Source: Paenibacillus sp. 37
GTDB lineage: Bacteria > Bacillota > Bacilli > Paenibacillales > Paenibacillaceae
Assembly (NCBI RefSeq): GCF_008386395.1
Contig: NZ_CP043761.1
Span: forward strand, 2,542,001 to 2,606,000
Length of the DNA stretch: 64,000 nt
Reading direction: 5' to 3'
A program made the position numbers and the translations under genes. Every line of letters starts with the position of its first letter. The stretch's first letter is position 1. Below, piece after piece: positions 8,456 to 17,954 of the stretch. The notes beneath the pieces were generated by a model. The model worked only from the letters and a program-made list of their open reading frames with translations, searched no databases and was not told where the DNA came from.

Positions 8456-9673
8456 ATGCGTATCATGGTACAGAAATTCGGAGGCACGTCTCTCTCCACT
8501 GTTCAGGCGAGAGAGCATGTGCTCCGTCACGTTAAACGTGAACTTGAAGCAGGATTGAGTCTGGTCATCGTTGTGTCTGCGATGGGACGCCGCGGCGAGC
8601 CATATGCGACTGATACGTTGCTGGACTGGGCTGCACAGAACGGAAACGCACTATCCGCACGCGAAAAGGATTTACTGCTGTGCTGTGGTGAAATCATATC
8701 TGCGACAACGTTGAGCAGTTTACTCGAACATGAAGGCATTCCAACTACAGTGCTGACCGGTGCACAAGCAGGTTTTGTGACGGACGACAATTTCGGGAAT
8801 GCCCGGATATTGGATGTCCGTCCTGTTCGTGTGTTGGAGCAGCTTCAGCTCGGCCGTGTCGTTGTTGTAACCGGATTCCAGGGGCAGACAGAGAACGGAG
8901 ACTTCACGACACTGGGTCGTGGGGGAAGCGATACGTCTGCTACAGCTCTGGGTGCAGCATTACGTGCTGAAATGGTGGATATCTACACCGATGTGAACGG
9001 GATACTCACTGCCGATCCGCGAATTGTTGAGGATGCACGTCCACTGACTGTTGTGAGTTATGCAGAGATCTGTAACATGGCCCACCACGGGGCCAAGGTA
9101 ATCCATCCACGTGCGGTTGAGATTGCGATGCAATCCCAGATTCCAGTACGGGTAAGATCTACTTTTGCAGACACGGAAGGAACGCTGGTTACGCATCCGG
9201 AAGGATTCCAGGATGTGCAGACAGGCATTGTTGACCGTTATGTAACAGGCATCGCCTACGTGAGCAATGTAACGCAAATTACGGTGGATGTGCCTGGTGG
9301 TGCAGATCGATTGCAACTAAAAGTGTTCAAAACCATGGCTGAGAATTCAATCAGCGTTGATTTTATTAATGTTACCCCCTCGGGAGTTGTCTATACGGTT
9401 TTTGACAGTGATTCCGAGAAAGCCATACAGGTATTGCAGGAGATAGGTCTCAAGCCACAAAGCCTGTCCGGTTGTGCCAAAGTGTCCGTCATTGGCGGAG
9501 GCATTAATGGTGTACCTGGAATCATGGCTCGAATCGTGGAGTCCTTGACACTGGCAGACATTCAGATCCTGCAATCGGCAGATTCGAATACAACGATCTG
9601 GGTACTCGTAAAAAAAGAAGATATGGTTCAGGCCCTGAGGGCACTTCACGCCTCATTCGAACTTCATTTGTAA
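8456..9673 (+). CDS. dapG: Aspartate kinase (DapG type)
   Basis: A 405-residue enzyme that phosphorylates aspartate, the first step to diaminopimelate, lysine and dipicolinate. QKFGGTSL is at residues 4-11, GRGGSDTSA near 154-162, and the C-terminal 140 residues form two ACT domains (around TQITVDVPG and VSVIGGGINGVPG). The gene position after spoVFB and before dapA identifies it as the DapG (diaminopimelate-sensitive) isozyme; inhibitor specificity is inferred, not read. The start ATG at 8456 follows ATGGAGGAATAA. The ribosome site may be covered by the upstream stem at 8397-8446. Confidence 0.93.
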   Translation: MRIMVQKFGGTSLSTVQAREHVLRHVKRELEAGLSLVIVVSAMGRRGEPYATDTLLDWAAQNGNALSAREKDLLLCCGEIISATTLSSLLEHEGIPTTVLTGAQAGFVTDDNFGNARILDVRPVRVLEQLQLGRVVVVTGFQGQTENGDFTTLGRGGSDTSATALGAALRAEMVDIYTDVNGILTADPRIVEDARPLTVVSYAEICNMAHHGAKVIHPRAVEIAMQSQIPVRVRSTFADTEGTLVTHPEGFQDVQTGIVDRYVTGIAYVSNVTQITVDVPGGADRLQLKVFKTMAENSISVDFINVTPSGVVYTVFDSDSEKAIQVLQEIGLKPQSLSGCAKVSVIGGGINGVPGIMARIVESLTLADIQILQSADSNTTIWVLVKKEDMVQALRALHASFELHL

Positions 9674-9720
9674 ATAACTGAAGTTAGAGGAGCCAAACCT
9701 GTTTTGAAGGAGGAATCGAA

Positions 9721-10599
9721 TTGGACTTTGGAAGATTGATTACAGCAATGGTCACTCCGTTCAATGAACAAGGAGAGATTCATTGGGAGGAAACGGCACG
9801 TCTAATCGACTATCTAATTGTAGATCAAAAGTCGGAGACGCTTGTGGTTTCTGGAACAACAGGGGAGTCTCCAACACTTAGTGATACTGAGAAAGTTCAA
9901 TTATTCGAATTTGCAGTGAAACATGCGGCCGGTCGGTGCAAAATTATAGCCGGAACGGGAAGCAATAACACGGCACATTCCATCCATTTGACACAGGAAG
10001 CTGAACGTGCCGGAGTGGATGGCATATTGTTGGTTGTTCCGTATTACAACAAACCTAGCCAAGAAGGTTTGTTCAAACATTTTGAAGCGATTGCAGGCTC
10101 CACCACGCTGCCAATTATGCTCTACAACGTGCCTGGGCGTACTGTAACCAGCCTGTCAGCAGAGACAACGCTTCGTCTTGCACAGATTCCTAACATCGTC
10201 GCTACGAAGGAATGTGCGTCTATGGAGCAGGTTACTTTGATTGCAGCAAGTGCTCCAGAAAATTTCAGAGTTTATTCCGGTGATGATGCTTCAGGCTTAC
10301 CAGCGATTGCGGTTGGAGCACATGGAATTGTCAGCGTAGCCAGTCATGTCGTAGGGGCAGAAATGAAGAAAATGATTGACGCCTTCTATGGCGGAGCACC
10401 TCTTCAGGCTGCTCAGATTCATCAGCAGTTGTTCCCGGTGTTCAAAGGCCTGTTTGAGTGTCCACAGCCTCTACCAAACCCCGTAGCGGTGAAATATGCG
10501 CTGACATTGCGTGGTCTAGACGTTGGTTCGGTACGATTACCACTTATTCCGCCAACGGAAGAGGAGCAGGTTTATATCAAAGGTTTGCTTAATTTGTAA
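9721..10599 (+). CDS. dapA: 4-hydroxy-tetrahydrodipicolinate synthase
   Basis: A 292-residue TIM-barrel lyase that condenses pyruvate with aspartate semialdehyde, feeding both peptidoglycan diaminopimelate and the SpoVFA/B dipicolinate synthase encoded upstream. GTTGES (about 43-48), PYYNKPSQEG, YNVPGRT (catalytic tyrosine near 133) and the Schiff-base lysine in ATKECAS (near 163) are all present. The TTG start follows GAAGGAGGAATCGAA. It lies 47 bases after dapG, so the two are likely co-transcribed, and a strong terminator follows. Confidence 0.96.
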   Translation: MDFGRLITAMVTPFNEQGEIHWEETARLIDYLIVDQKSETLVVSGTTGESPTLSDTEKVQLFEFAVKHAAGRCKIIAGTGSNNTAHSIHLTQEAERAGVDGILLVVPYYNKPSQEGLFKHFEAIAGSTTLPIMLYNVPGRTVTSLSAETTLRLAQIPNIVATKECASMEQVTLIAASAPENFRVYSGDDASGLPAIAVGAHGIVSVASHVVGAEMKKMIDAFYGGAPLQAAQIHQQLFPVFKGLFECPQPLPNPVAVKYALTLRGLDVGSVRLPLIPPTEEEQVYIKGLLNL

Positions 10600-10656
10600 T
10601 CATTTTGGTTGTATATGGACTATTTTATTAATCATGGAAATATCCTTCAGATCAGC

Positions 10657-10698
10657 AAAAGAACCGCTCCTCTTCGTAGAGGCTGCGGTTCTTTTTTT
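10657..10698 (+). terminator. Terminator after dapA
   Basis: AAAGAACCGC pairs with GCGGTTCTTT, with a small inner CCTC/GAGG stem, followed by a T-run. Confidence 0.85.
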
Positions 10699-10762
10699 AC
10701 GAGTAATGTGAGGTTTCTTTTCCACTGCCAAGGGGAAACCTACAGGTTAACGAGAGAGTGAC

Positions 10763-10792
10763 TTGTTTTTTTTGTTTTTAATCATGTATAAT
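10763..10792 (+). promoter_or_regulatory. SigA-type promoter of the RNase J gene
   Basis: TTGTTT (10763-10768), 18 bases, TATAAT (10787-10792). It predicts a leader of about 275 nt before the start at 11075. The leader contains the perfect 12-base palindrome CCAACATGTTGG at 10901-10912 but no clear ORF or terminator. Confidence 0.6.
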
Positions 10793-11074
10793 GATGTCAA
10801 GTGACTGGGTGCGGTATTTTTTTGAAATTGAAAGCGACATCGTTTCGTGGTGTAGCTTTGCGGTGAAAAAGGAAGGAACGGCTAAGAGGGAATTTCAACT
10901 CCAACATGTTGGTCAAAGGGAATAACTTCGAAGAACTTCTTCCAAATATCGTGAATAAAGGTGTTCTTTTGCATTCATCCCGATAGGTGGGTATGTGATG
11001 TATGGACTACTTTTCTTAACTTACAATAAATAATAAGGTACGACGTCCAACTACCATAGGAGGTTTAGATTCAT

Positions 11075-12754
11075 TTGTCTAAGAAAAATAATAACGATAA
11101 ACTGATGATTTTTGCTTTGGGCGGCGTAGGCGAGATTGGTAAAAATATGTACGTCATCCAATACGCCAACGACATTGTAGTCGTAGATGCTGGTCTTAAA
11201 TTCCCGGAAGAAGATATGCTTGGTATTGATATTGTCATCCCTGACATTTCTTACCTGACTGAGAACCGTGACAAAGTAAGAGGAATCATCCTTACTCACG
11301 GACATGAGGATCACATTGGTGGTCTGCCATATGTTCTCAAACATCTGAATGTCCCTGTATACGGAACAAGACTTACGCTTGGACTTGTAGAAAACAAGTT
11401 GAAAGAAGCGAATTTGCTGGGTGAAACAAAACGTATTCTGATTGATGCTGATTCCGAGATCCAACTTGGATCTGTTCTGAAAGCATCCTTCTTCGCTACT
11501 AACCATAGTATTCCGGATTCTGTTGGTGTATGTGTCGAAACACCGGAAGGTGCAGTTGTTCACACAGGTGACTTCAAATTCGACCATACTCCAGTCAATG
11601 GTCAATATGCAGATCTTCAGCGTATGGCACAGATCGGAACAAATGGCGTGTTAGCGCTGTTGTCCGACAGTACGAACGCTGAAAAACCTGGATTCACACC
11701 ATCGGAGAAAAATGTGGGTATCGTGCTGGAAGATATTTTCCGTAAAGCAAGTCAACGTGTTGTTGTAGCGACATTTGCTTCCAACGTACACCGTATCCAG
11801 CAGGTGATCAATGCAGCAGAAGTGACTGGACGTAAAGTTGCAGTTATCGGACGCAGCATGGTGAATGTGGTTGGTATTGCTTCAGAACTGGGTTATCTTG
11901 AGATTCCGGATGGCATGATCATTGAACCTGAAGAAGTAGGCAAGATGGCAGCTGATCGTGTCGTGATTCTCTGCACAGGAAGTCAAGGAGAGCCAATGTC
12001 AGCACTGACACGTATGGCTCGTTCCACACACCGTAAAGTGGACATCCTGCCAGGTGACACCGTCATTATCGCAGCAACACCTGTTCCAGGTAATGAAAAA
12101 TATGTAGGCCGTACGATTGATGAACTGTTCCGTCTGGGTGCTAACGTGCATTACAGCGGTGCTAACAGTGGCGTCCACGTATCTGGTCACGGTAGCCAGG
12201 AAGAGCTGAAACTGATGCTCAACCTGATGAAACCTAAATTCTTCTTGCCAATTCACGGTGAATTCCGTATGCAGCGTCGCCACGCGGTTCTTGCTGAATC
12301 TGTAGGGGTAGAACCTGAGAACATTTTCATCACGGATATCGGTGAAGTGATAGAAATTCAAGGTGGAGCAGCACGTAGAGCAGGTAAAGTTACTGCAGGT
12401 AATGTGTTGATCGACGGCCTGGGTGTAGGCGATGTGGGTAACATTGTACTTCGTGACCGCAAATTGTTGTCACAAGATGGTATCCTTGTTGTTGTGGTAA
12501 CACTGAGCAAACAGGATGGAAAAATTGTTTCCGGTCCTGACATCATCTCTCGCGGATTTGTGTATGTACGTGAATCGGAAGGACTACTGGATGAGGCCAA
12601 CCGGATCGTTAGCAGCACATTGCAGAAGTTAATGAGTGAGAACGTTAACGAGTGGGCTTCACTCAAAACAAATGTTAAAGATGCACTGGGACGCTTCCTG
12701 TATGAGCAAACTCGTCGTAGACCGATGATTTTGCCAATCATTATGGAAGTTTAA
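11075..12754 (+). CDS. rnj: Ribonuclease J
   Basis: A 559-residue metallo-beta-lactamase/beta-CASP ribonuclease with endo- and 5'-to-3' exonuclease activity, acting in mRNA decay with PNPase and RNase Y. The metal-binding HGHEDH is at residues 75-80, followed by HTGDFKFD, SDSTNAE, CTGSQGEP, HVSGHGSQEE and HGEFRMQ; the C-terminus is RRRPMILPIIMEV. The locus (after dapA, before tepA) is that of B. subtilis rnjB, whose product, as I recall it, has HGHDEN in place of HGHEDH. The intact motif makes this protein J1-like at the J2 address. TTG start after AGGAGG. Confidence 0.95.
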   Translation: MSKKNNNDKLMIFALGGVGEIGKNMYVIQYANDIVVVDAGLKFPEEDMLGIDIVIPDISYLTENRDKVRGIILTHGHEDHIGGLPYVLKHLNVPVYGTRLTLGLVENKLKEANLLGETKRILIDADSEIQLGSVLKASFFATNHSIPDSVGVCVETPEGAVVHTGDFKFDHTPVNGQYADLQRMAQIGTNGVLALLSDSTNAEKPGFTPSEKNVGIVLEDIFRKASQRVVVATFASNVHRIQQVINAAEVTGRKVAVIGRSMVNVVGIASELGYLEIPDGMIIEPEEVGKMAADRVVILCTGSQGEPMSALTRMARSTHRKVDILPGDTVIIAATPVPGNEKYVGRTIDELFRLGANVHYSGANSGVHVSGHGSQEELKLMLNLMKPKFFLPIHGEFRMQRRHAVLAESVGVEPENIFITDIGEVIEIQGGAARRAGKVTAGNVLIDGLGVGDVGNIVLRDRKLLSQDGILVVVVTLSKQDGKIVSGPDIISRGFVYVRESEGLLDEANRIVSSTLQKLMSENVNEWASLKTNVKDALGRFLYEQTRRRPMILPIIMEV

Positions 12755-12792
12755 AATAAGCTAAACAAAAACATATATTCAGGCACACAGTC

Positions 12793-12847
12793 GCCCCTTC
12801 TCTACGAGTAATATTGGACGGTTCCTCGTAGAGAAGGGGCTTTTTTT
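12793..12847 (+). terminator. Terminator after rnj
   Basis: GCCCCTTCTCTACGAG pairs perfectly with CTCGTAGAGAAGGGGC around a 16-base loop, followed by seven T. Very strong. Confidence 0.95.
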
Positions 12848-12902
12848 GCGTTTTCAGGAAGATCTGCAATAGCGTCAATATGTGAAGCAATTTGATGTAG
12901 CG

Positions 12903-12934
12903 GGTATAAGGCGGTTGGAAAAATCCCCATACTA
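12903..12934 (+). promoter_or_regulatory. SigG/SigF-like promoter of tepA-ylzJ
   Basis: GGTATAA (12903-12909), 18 bases, then CATACTA (12928-12934), which is the exact SigG -10 consensus. The -35 is a near match to TGnATA. It lies about 40 bases before the tepA start and would place the operon in the forespore. Confidence 0.4.
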
Positions 12935-12975
12935 AGGAAATACATTAAATGTTTCTGGAGAAGGGGATTATTAAA

Positions 12976-13749
12976 ATGAATGAACGTATGAATGACAAGC
13001 AGACGTCAAGATCCAATCAACCGGAAGTTGAAGCACCGGAGATTCCGATTCAGGAGGACAAGGCCATCTCTCCCGTGACAGAGACTATTCAGCAATTTGG
13101 GCAGACACAGTCGCCTGCAGGTGAATCGAATATTTTCTGTATGACCATTATTGGACAGGTCGAAGGGCATTTGATTTTGCCACCACAAAATAAAACAACA
13201 AAGTATGAGCACATCATTCCACAGCTGGTGGCCGCAGAACAAAATCAGCGTATTGAAGGTATACTGATCATTTTGAACACGGTAGGTGGAGATGTAGAGG
13301 CGGGTCTGGCCATTGCAGAGATGATTGCTTCTCTAAGCAAACCTACGGTGACTGTTGTCATTGGAGGCGGGCATAGCATTGGAGTACCGATTGCTGTAGC
13401 TTCAACATATTCCCTGATTGCCGGAAGTGCAACGATGACGATCCATCCGATTCGGATGAACGGCCTTGTCATTGGTGTACCTCAAACGTTTGAGTATATG
13501 GAGAAAATGCAGGAGAGGGTTGTTCGGTTCGTGACTTCTCATTCGAATATCTCTGAAGAGATGTTCAAAGAACTGATGTTTAAGACCGGTGAGTTAAATC
13601 GGGATATTGGTACAGCTGTAGGAAGCGCAGATGCAGTGAAATATGGATTGATGGATGCAGTAGGCGGAATTGGGCAGGCTATTACTCAGTTAAATCAGCT
13701 CATAGGAGACAAGAGACAGACTCTGCAAGCGGGAGGTTATACCCAATGA
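12976..13749 (+). CDS. tepA: ClpP-like translocation-enhancing protein TepA
   Basis: A 257-residue ClpP/crotonase-fold serine protease-like protein. After a variable N-terminal 55 residues the ClpP core begins ([26 protein letters not shown]). The nucleophile region [15 protein letters not shown] supplies a serine near residue 137, and a histidine follows in [10 protein letters not shown]. In B. subtilis TepA is reported to help clear signal peptides or assist secretion. The start at ATG 12976 uses GAGAAGGGG nine bases upstream; an ATG at 12949 has no ribosome site. ATGA overlap with ylzJ. Confidence 0.9.
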   Translation: MNERMNDKQTSRSNQPEVEAPEIPIQEDKAISPVTETIQQFGQTQSPAGESNIFCMTIIGQVEGHLILPPQNKTTKYEHIIPQLVAAEQNQRIEGILIILNTVGGDVEAGLAIAEMIASLSKPTVTVVIGGGHSIGVPIAVASTYSLIAGSATMTIHPIRMNGLVIGVPQTFEYMEKMQERVVRFVTSHSNISEEMFKELMFKTGELNRDIGTAVGSADAVKYGLMDAVGGIGQAITQLNQLIGDKRQTLQAGGYTQ

Positions 13750-13976
13750 CATTATATACAGTGATGCCCCCGGAACAACTCTGGTCGGGAATGTGGAAAG
13801 AGGACGAAGATACAAAGGAGATCAAGATGAATGGTTTATTGATGCAGGTGAGACCTGTTAATGACAATGAAGCCGTTATTGTACGTTTGCTGGATTGTCC
13901 ACTTGAAGCCTATCTCAATCCTGCTAATATGCCCGGTTCGACCATTCCGCTTTCGGGTAACTTGGGATCAGCATAA
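13746..13976 (+). CDS. ylzJ: YlzJ-like protein
   Basis: A 76-residue cytosolic protein of the YlzJ family, function unknown. It begins [13 protein letters not shown], the conserved family opening, and continues with [31 protein letters not shown]. It overlaps tepA by four bases and precedes spoIIIE, exactly as in B. subtilis. It is presumably translated with tepA from the same message. Confidence 0.88.
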   Translation: MTLYTVMPPEQLWSGMWKEDEDTKEIKMNGLLMQVRPVNDNEAVIVRLLDCPLEAYLNPANMPGSTIPLSGNLGSA

Positions 13977-14034
13977 CGCGACGAATTCAGACAAATTGAG
14001 CAGAAAAAGAACATATGTACGGATTATATTTGTA

Positions 14035-14043
14035 TGGTATAAT
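14035..14043 (+). promoter_or_regulatory. Extended -10 promoter element of spoIIIE
   Basis: TGG followed by TATAAT (14038-14043) makes an extended -10. No good -35 hexamer is seen 16 to 18 bases upstream. It lies about 24 bases before the TTG start. Confidence 0.45.
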
Positions 14044-14066
14044 ATTCTTCTGGGGGTGACCTGATT

Positions 14067-16802
14067 TTGGCCAGAAGAAAAAAGAGGAAAAAAAAGGGCG
14101 CTGGTTTTAGTGGCGTTTTAAAATATGAAATTTACGGGATTGTGCTTATTACCCTTGCTGTCATAGCATTATCGGGTGAAGCCACCGTTGGACGTTCGCT
14201 TTCCAAGATGTTCGGACTGATGCTTGGTAAGTTTTATTTTGCGATTCCACTTGTTGGTATTTATTATGGTCTCATGGTGATGATTCACCGGAAATGGCCG
14301 AGTGGCTGGACCACACGCAAGACAGGACTTGTTTTGCTGGTCTTTGCCTTAACTCTGATGAGCACTGTCTCTGCAATGCACCAGAGGCTCATTCCGGTTG
14401 GTGCGCTTGAGCCTGGTGCTGTGATTACGCAGGTACATAATGATATGCAAACCGAGTTGCTAACCCCTGCTGCGCCAGGGGAGAGGGACTCCATGCTTAA
14501 CAAGGACATCAGTGGTGGTTATCTCGGAGCTGGGCAATTTGCTCTTTTCCTGTGGCTGTTTGGCAGCCTTGGGGCGAGACTCATCATGATTGTCATGTTT
14601 ATCATCAGTTTTATGCTGATTACGAGTCTATCTTATGTGGATTTGATACGAATATTCCGAACCAAGATCTGGGATGCCGGGAGTTCGATGTACAAAAAGC
14701 TGGAGTCTAGACCCACTGCACGTTCTTCTTCAGCATCTGATGGAAGGAAGAAAGGTAACGCTCGTAAAGTGGTGCCTGTTCCTGTTGAAGATGACGAAGA
14801 CGAGTATGAGGATGAATTAGAGGAACAGCATCTGCCAAAACGAAAAGCGCCCATCTTCTTCCAACTTTTCGGAAAATGGGGAGCTAAACGGGAACAGGCG
14901 ACATCAGGACGTGAAATGGATGAGGTCGATTCGGCAGAAACAGAACAAATTTTATACCGCGCCGAACAAGATCATAATCTAGAGGCTTGGCAGGATGCAA
15001 CAGAAGACGTAGCGAACAAATCAGCTTCATCACGTGTTCCTGTTCAGGCTAAACCTAATTCAGCGCCGATCATTCGAGACTTTTTTGAGCACGTCAGAAC
15101 AGAAGAGGCAAGCATTGAAGATGATCTGGACGATGCTTATCCTTTCCCGGATAATCTGTCCGATCCAAACGTAGTACAACAGGGCGAGCATGCCATTAAA
15201 ATAACGGATGAACTGGTAGAGACGGAGTGGTCTGCATCCGATACGGGTACAAACGGGGTGAATGCTGTGGATGAGATTCAGAGTGGAGAAGAAGTATTTA
15301 ATGATGCACAGGGAACAGATACTCCAATTCCTGAAGGGCAGAACACACAACCGGTGAAACCACCACCGCCACCTCCTAAGCCGTACAAGCTGCCATCATT
15401 CCGTCTCCTTGCCAAGCCGAACAATGGGGGCAAGGCGGGTGACCAGAAGGATTATATGCAGACAGCACGCAAGCTGGAAGCTACACTGGAGAGTTTCGGT
15501 GTTCGTGCCAAAGTGCTTGAAGTAGTCCGGGGCCCTGCCGTTACAAGGTATGAAATTCAACCTGATATTGGTGTTAAAGTCAGCAGAATTGTCAGTCTAA
15601 CTGATGATATCGCGTTGGCTCTGGCGGCAAAGGATATTCGGATGGAAGCACCGATTCCCGGAAAGTCTGCGATTGGTATCGAAGTACCTAATGGTGAAGT
15701 ATCCGTTGTAACGATGCGGGAAGTAATGGAGACAGCAACGTTCCAGGATGCAGAATCCAAAGTGACCATTGCATTTGGCCGAGATATCTCGGGTCAGACG
15801 ATTATTGGTAACTTGGCTCGTATGCCCCATTTGCTGGTCGCGGGTGCTACGGGTTCTGGTAAGTCGGTGTGTATTAACGGAATTATTACCAGCATATTGT
15901 ACAAAGCCAAGCCGGATGAAGTGAAGTTCCTGATGGTCGATCCCAAGATGGTTGAGTTGAACGTATATAACGGAATTCCACATCTGATGGCGCCAGTAGT
16001 AACTGATCCTAAACGAGCGTCACTTGCTCTCAAAAAGATTGTGGTTGAGATGGAGAAACGATATGAACTGTTCTCCAAATCAGGCACGCGTAACGTCGAG
16101 GGTTACAATAATCTGATGAAAGATAATCCTGCGGCTGTTCTGCCTTATATCGTTGTCATTGTGGATGAGCTTGCAGATCTGATGATGGTTGCTGCCGGAG
16201 ATGTGGAGGATGCCATTGCACGACTCGCTCAGATGGCTCGTGCAGCCGGAATCCATCTGATTATTGCCACACAACGTCCTTCTGTTGACGTTATTACCGG
16301 GGTAATCAAGGCTAACATTCCATCGCGGATTGCCTTCGGCGTATCCTCCCAAGTCGATTCCCGAACGATTCTGGATATGGGTGGGGCTGAGAAACTGTTG
16401 GGCCGTGGAGACATGTTGTTCATGCCAATGGGCGCATCAAAACCGGTTCGTGTACAAGGTGCATTTATGAGCGATGAAGAAGTCGAGAATATTGTAAACT
16501 ACGTACGTGGTCAAGGTGAAGCGCAGTATGATGAGTCCATTGTACCTGAAGTGGATGATTCCATTCAGGCAGCAGAGGAAGTACAAGATGAGTTATATGA
16601 GCAAGCTGTACAGATTATTTTGGAGGCAAAACAAGCTTCAGTCTCCCTGCTGCAACGTCGTATGCGGGTTGGTTACACACGTGCAGCGCGTTTAATTGAC
16701 TCCATGGAAGCTCGTGGTGTAATCGGTCCTTATGAGGGCAGCAAACCAAGAGAAGTACTGGTTTCACTTGAACAGTATCAGCAGAATAAAATAAGCTCAT
16801 AG
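14067..16802 (+). CDS. spoIIIE: DNA translocase SpoIIIE/FtsK
   Basis: A 911-residue membrane-anchored ATPase that pumps the chromosome into the forespore and clears DNA from septa. The N-terminus is a basic run and four to five membrane helices (about 20-200). Next come a long acidic, proline-rich linker (about 210-440) with a [12 protein letters not shown] stretch, then the RecA-like motor with Walker A GATGSGKS near 593 and Walker [15 protein letters not shown] near 697. The C-terminal gamma winged helix ([28 protein letters not shown]) recognises SRS/KOPS-type sequences. TTG start after TGGGGGTGAC. A longer linker than the B. subtilis protein accounts for the extra length. Confidence 0.96.
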   Translation: MARRKKRKKKGAGFSGVLKYEIYGIVLITLAVIALSGEATVGRSLSKMFGLMLGKFYFAIPLVGIYYGLMVMIHRKWPSGWTTRKTGLVLLVFALTLMSTVSAMHQRLIPVGALEPGAVITQVHNDMQTELLTPAAPGERDSMLNKDISGGYLGAGQFALFLWLFGSLGARLIMIVMFIISFMLITSLSYVDLIRIFRTKIWDAGSSMYKKLESRPTARSSSASDGRKKGNARKVVPVPVEDDEDEYEDELEEQHLPKRKAPIFFQLFGKWGAKREQATSGREMDEVDSAETEQILYRAEQDHNLEAWQDATEDVANKSASSRVPVQAKPNSAPIIRDFFEHVRTEEASIEDDLDDAYPFPDNLSDPNVVQQGEHAIKITDELVETEWSASDTGTNGVNAVDEIQSGEEVFNDAQGTDTPIPEGQNTQPVKPPPPPPKPYKLPSFRLLAKPNNGGKAGDQKDYMQTARKLEATLESFGVRAKVLEVVRGPAVTRYEIQPDIGVKVSRIVSLTDDIALALAAKDIRMEAPIPGKSAIGIEVPNGEVSVVTMREVMETATFQDAESKVTIAFGRDISGQTIIGNLARMPHLLVAGATGSGKSVCINGIITSILYKAKPDEVKFLMVDPKMVELNVYNGIPHLMAPVVTDPKRASLALKKIVVEMEKRYELFSKSGTRNVEGYNNLMKDNPAAVLPYIVVIVDELADLMMVAAGDVEDAIARLAQMARAAGIHLIIATQRPSVDVITGVIKANIPSRIAFGVSSQVDSRTILDMGGAEKLLGRGDMLFMPMGASKPVRVQGAFMSDEEVENIVNYVRGQGEAQYDESIVPEVDDSIQAAEEVQDELYEQAVQIILEAKQASVSLLQRRMRVGYTRAARLIDSMEARGVIGPYEGSKPREVLVSLEQYQQNKISS

Positions 16803-16835
16803 TGTAACATGTAACATGGTTACAACGAATTATTT

Positions 16836-16867
16836 AAGCCCTCAACCGTATTGGTTGAGGGCTTTTT
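16836..16867 (+). terminator. Terminator after spoIIIE
   Basis: AAGCCCTCAACC pairs perfectly with GGTTGAGGGCTT around GTATT, then TTT. Confidence 0.9.
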
Positions 16868-16921
16868 GCTTGCTGGGCAGACTGAAGTTTTGCCATCTAC
16901 TCCAAAGATCGGATGATTTGG

Positions 16922-16952
16922 TGCATAGGAAACAAGCCGGCTTGTCATAATA
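16922..16952 (+). promoter_or_regulatory. SigG-like promoter of the sleB-like gene
   Basis: TGCATAG (16922-16928), 17 bases, CATAATA (16946-16952), close to the SigG consensus TGnATAw-N17-CATACTA. It lies about 50 bases before the start codon and fits the forespore expression known for SleB. Confidence 0.6.
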
Positions 16953-17000
16953 ACCTTAGCGATTCTGTTAATCCCACAAGAGAAAGGTAGAGCACAGTCG

Positions 17001-17828
17001 ATGCGAAAAATGAACCTATGGCTTTTCACTGCTATTTTGCTGATATCCGCATTGGGAATTCGTTATTTGCTTCCTGGGAATACAGCAACTGAAAGTTCAG
17101 CCGAGCGTACACCGCAGGTAGAAGAAAAGGCCTTGCCTACGTTTAGCAGCAATACAGTGAAATATGGAAGTTACGGTCAGGATGTATATGAGCTTCAGGG
17201 GCGTCTGAAGTACCTGGGATTTTACAATGGTAAAATTGACAGTAATTTTGGCAGCAGCACACTGAAATCCGTTAAATGGTTTCAATCCGAGTTTGGCATG
17301 AAGGCAGATGGTGTGGTTGGAGCAGAGACCAAACTCAAGCTGTACAATGCGTCAACCAAATGGTCGCCAACAGAGCCGCCGTTACACAAGGAATCCTCAG
17401 GTGGGGGTGGAGACAGCAACAATACCGCCGATAAAGAGCAAGACAATATGGGATCTGCCAATGCCCTTGGTCTCTCAGAGAATGAACTCAAGATTATGGC
17501 TAACGCTGTATATGGTGAAGCCCGGGGTGAACCGTTTGAAGGTCAAGTAGCAGTAGCAGCAGTAATTCTGAATCGCGTAAATTCACCAAGCTTTCCGAGT
17601 ACACCTTCTGGTGTGATTTTTCAACCAGGTGCATTTACGGCTGTAGCGGACGGACAGATCTATCTGGAACCAAACGCACAAGCCAAAAAGGCAGTCGAGC
17701 AGGCCTTAAATGGATGGGATCCGTCCGGTGGATGTCTCTATTATTTTAACCCGAAGACAGCAACATCCAAATGGATCTGGACCCGTCCACAAGTGAAAAC
17801 AATCGGACAGCATATCTTTTGTATGTGA
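17001..17828 (+). CDS. sleB: Spore cortex-lytic enzyme, SleB type
   Basis: A 275-residue exported lytic transglycosylase-type cortex hydrolase used in germination. The N-terminus has a hydrophobic signal segment (about 5-22). A peptidoglycan-binding repeat lies at about 52-112 (GSYGQDVYELQGRLKYLGFYNGKIDS and on), followed by a Gly/Ser-rich linker and the hydrolase_2 domain from about 162 to the end. That domain contains NAVYGEARGEPFEGQ, whose glutamates include the catalytic one, and a C-terminal tryptophan-rich tail. In B. subtilis SleB is encoded with its partner ypeB; here no ypeB follows, so this could be a SleB paralog. ATG 17001 is preceded by GAAAGG. Confidence 0.87.
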   Translation: MRKMNLWLFTAILLISALGIRYLLPGNTATESSAERTPQVEEKALPTFSSNTVKYGSYGQDVYELQGRLKYLGFYNGKIDSNFGSSTLKSVKWFQSEFGMKADGVVGAETKLKLYNASTKWSPTEPPLHKESSGGGGDSNNTADKEQDNMGSANALGLSENELKIMANAVYGEARGEPFEGQVAVAAVILNRVNSPSFPSTPSGVIFQPGAFTAVADGQIYLEPNAQAKKAVEQALNGWDPSGGCLYYFNPKTATSKWIWTRPQVKTIGQHIFCM

Positions 17829-17836
17829 TGATGTTG

Positions 17837-17878
17837 GAAGCAACCAGAAGGCGTGACTTCGGTTGCTTCTTGCCTTTT
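17837..17878 (+). terminator. Terminator after the sleB-like gene
   Basis: GAAGCAACC (17837-17845) pairs with GGTTGCTTC (17861-17869), followed by TTGCCTTTT, an interrupted T-run. Confidence 0.65.
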
Positions 17879-17954
17879 GAATGGGTTAAAATGGTTGTTA
17901 CGTTTAGCTTAATACGATTGCATGATAAATGACGCCGTAAAGGGGTTTTGACAT

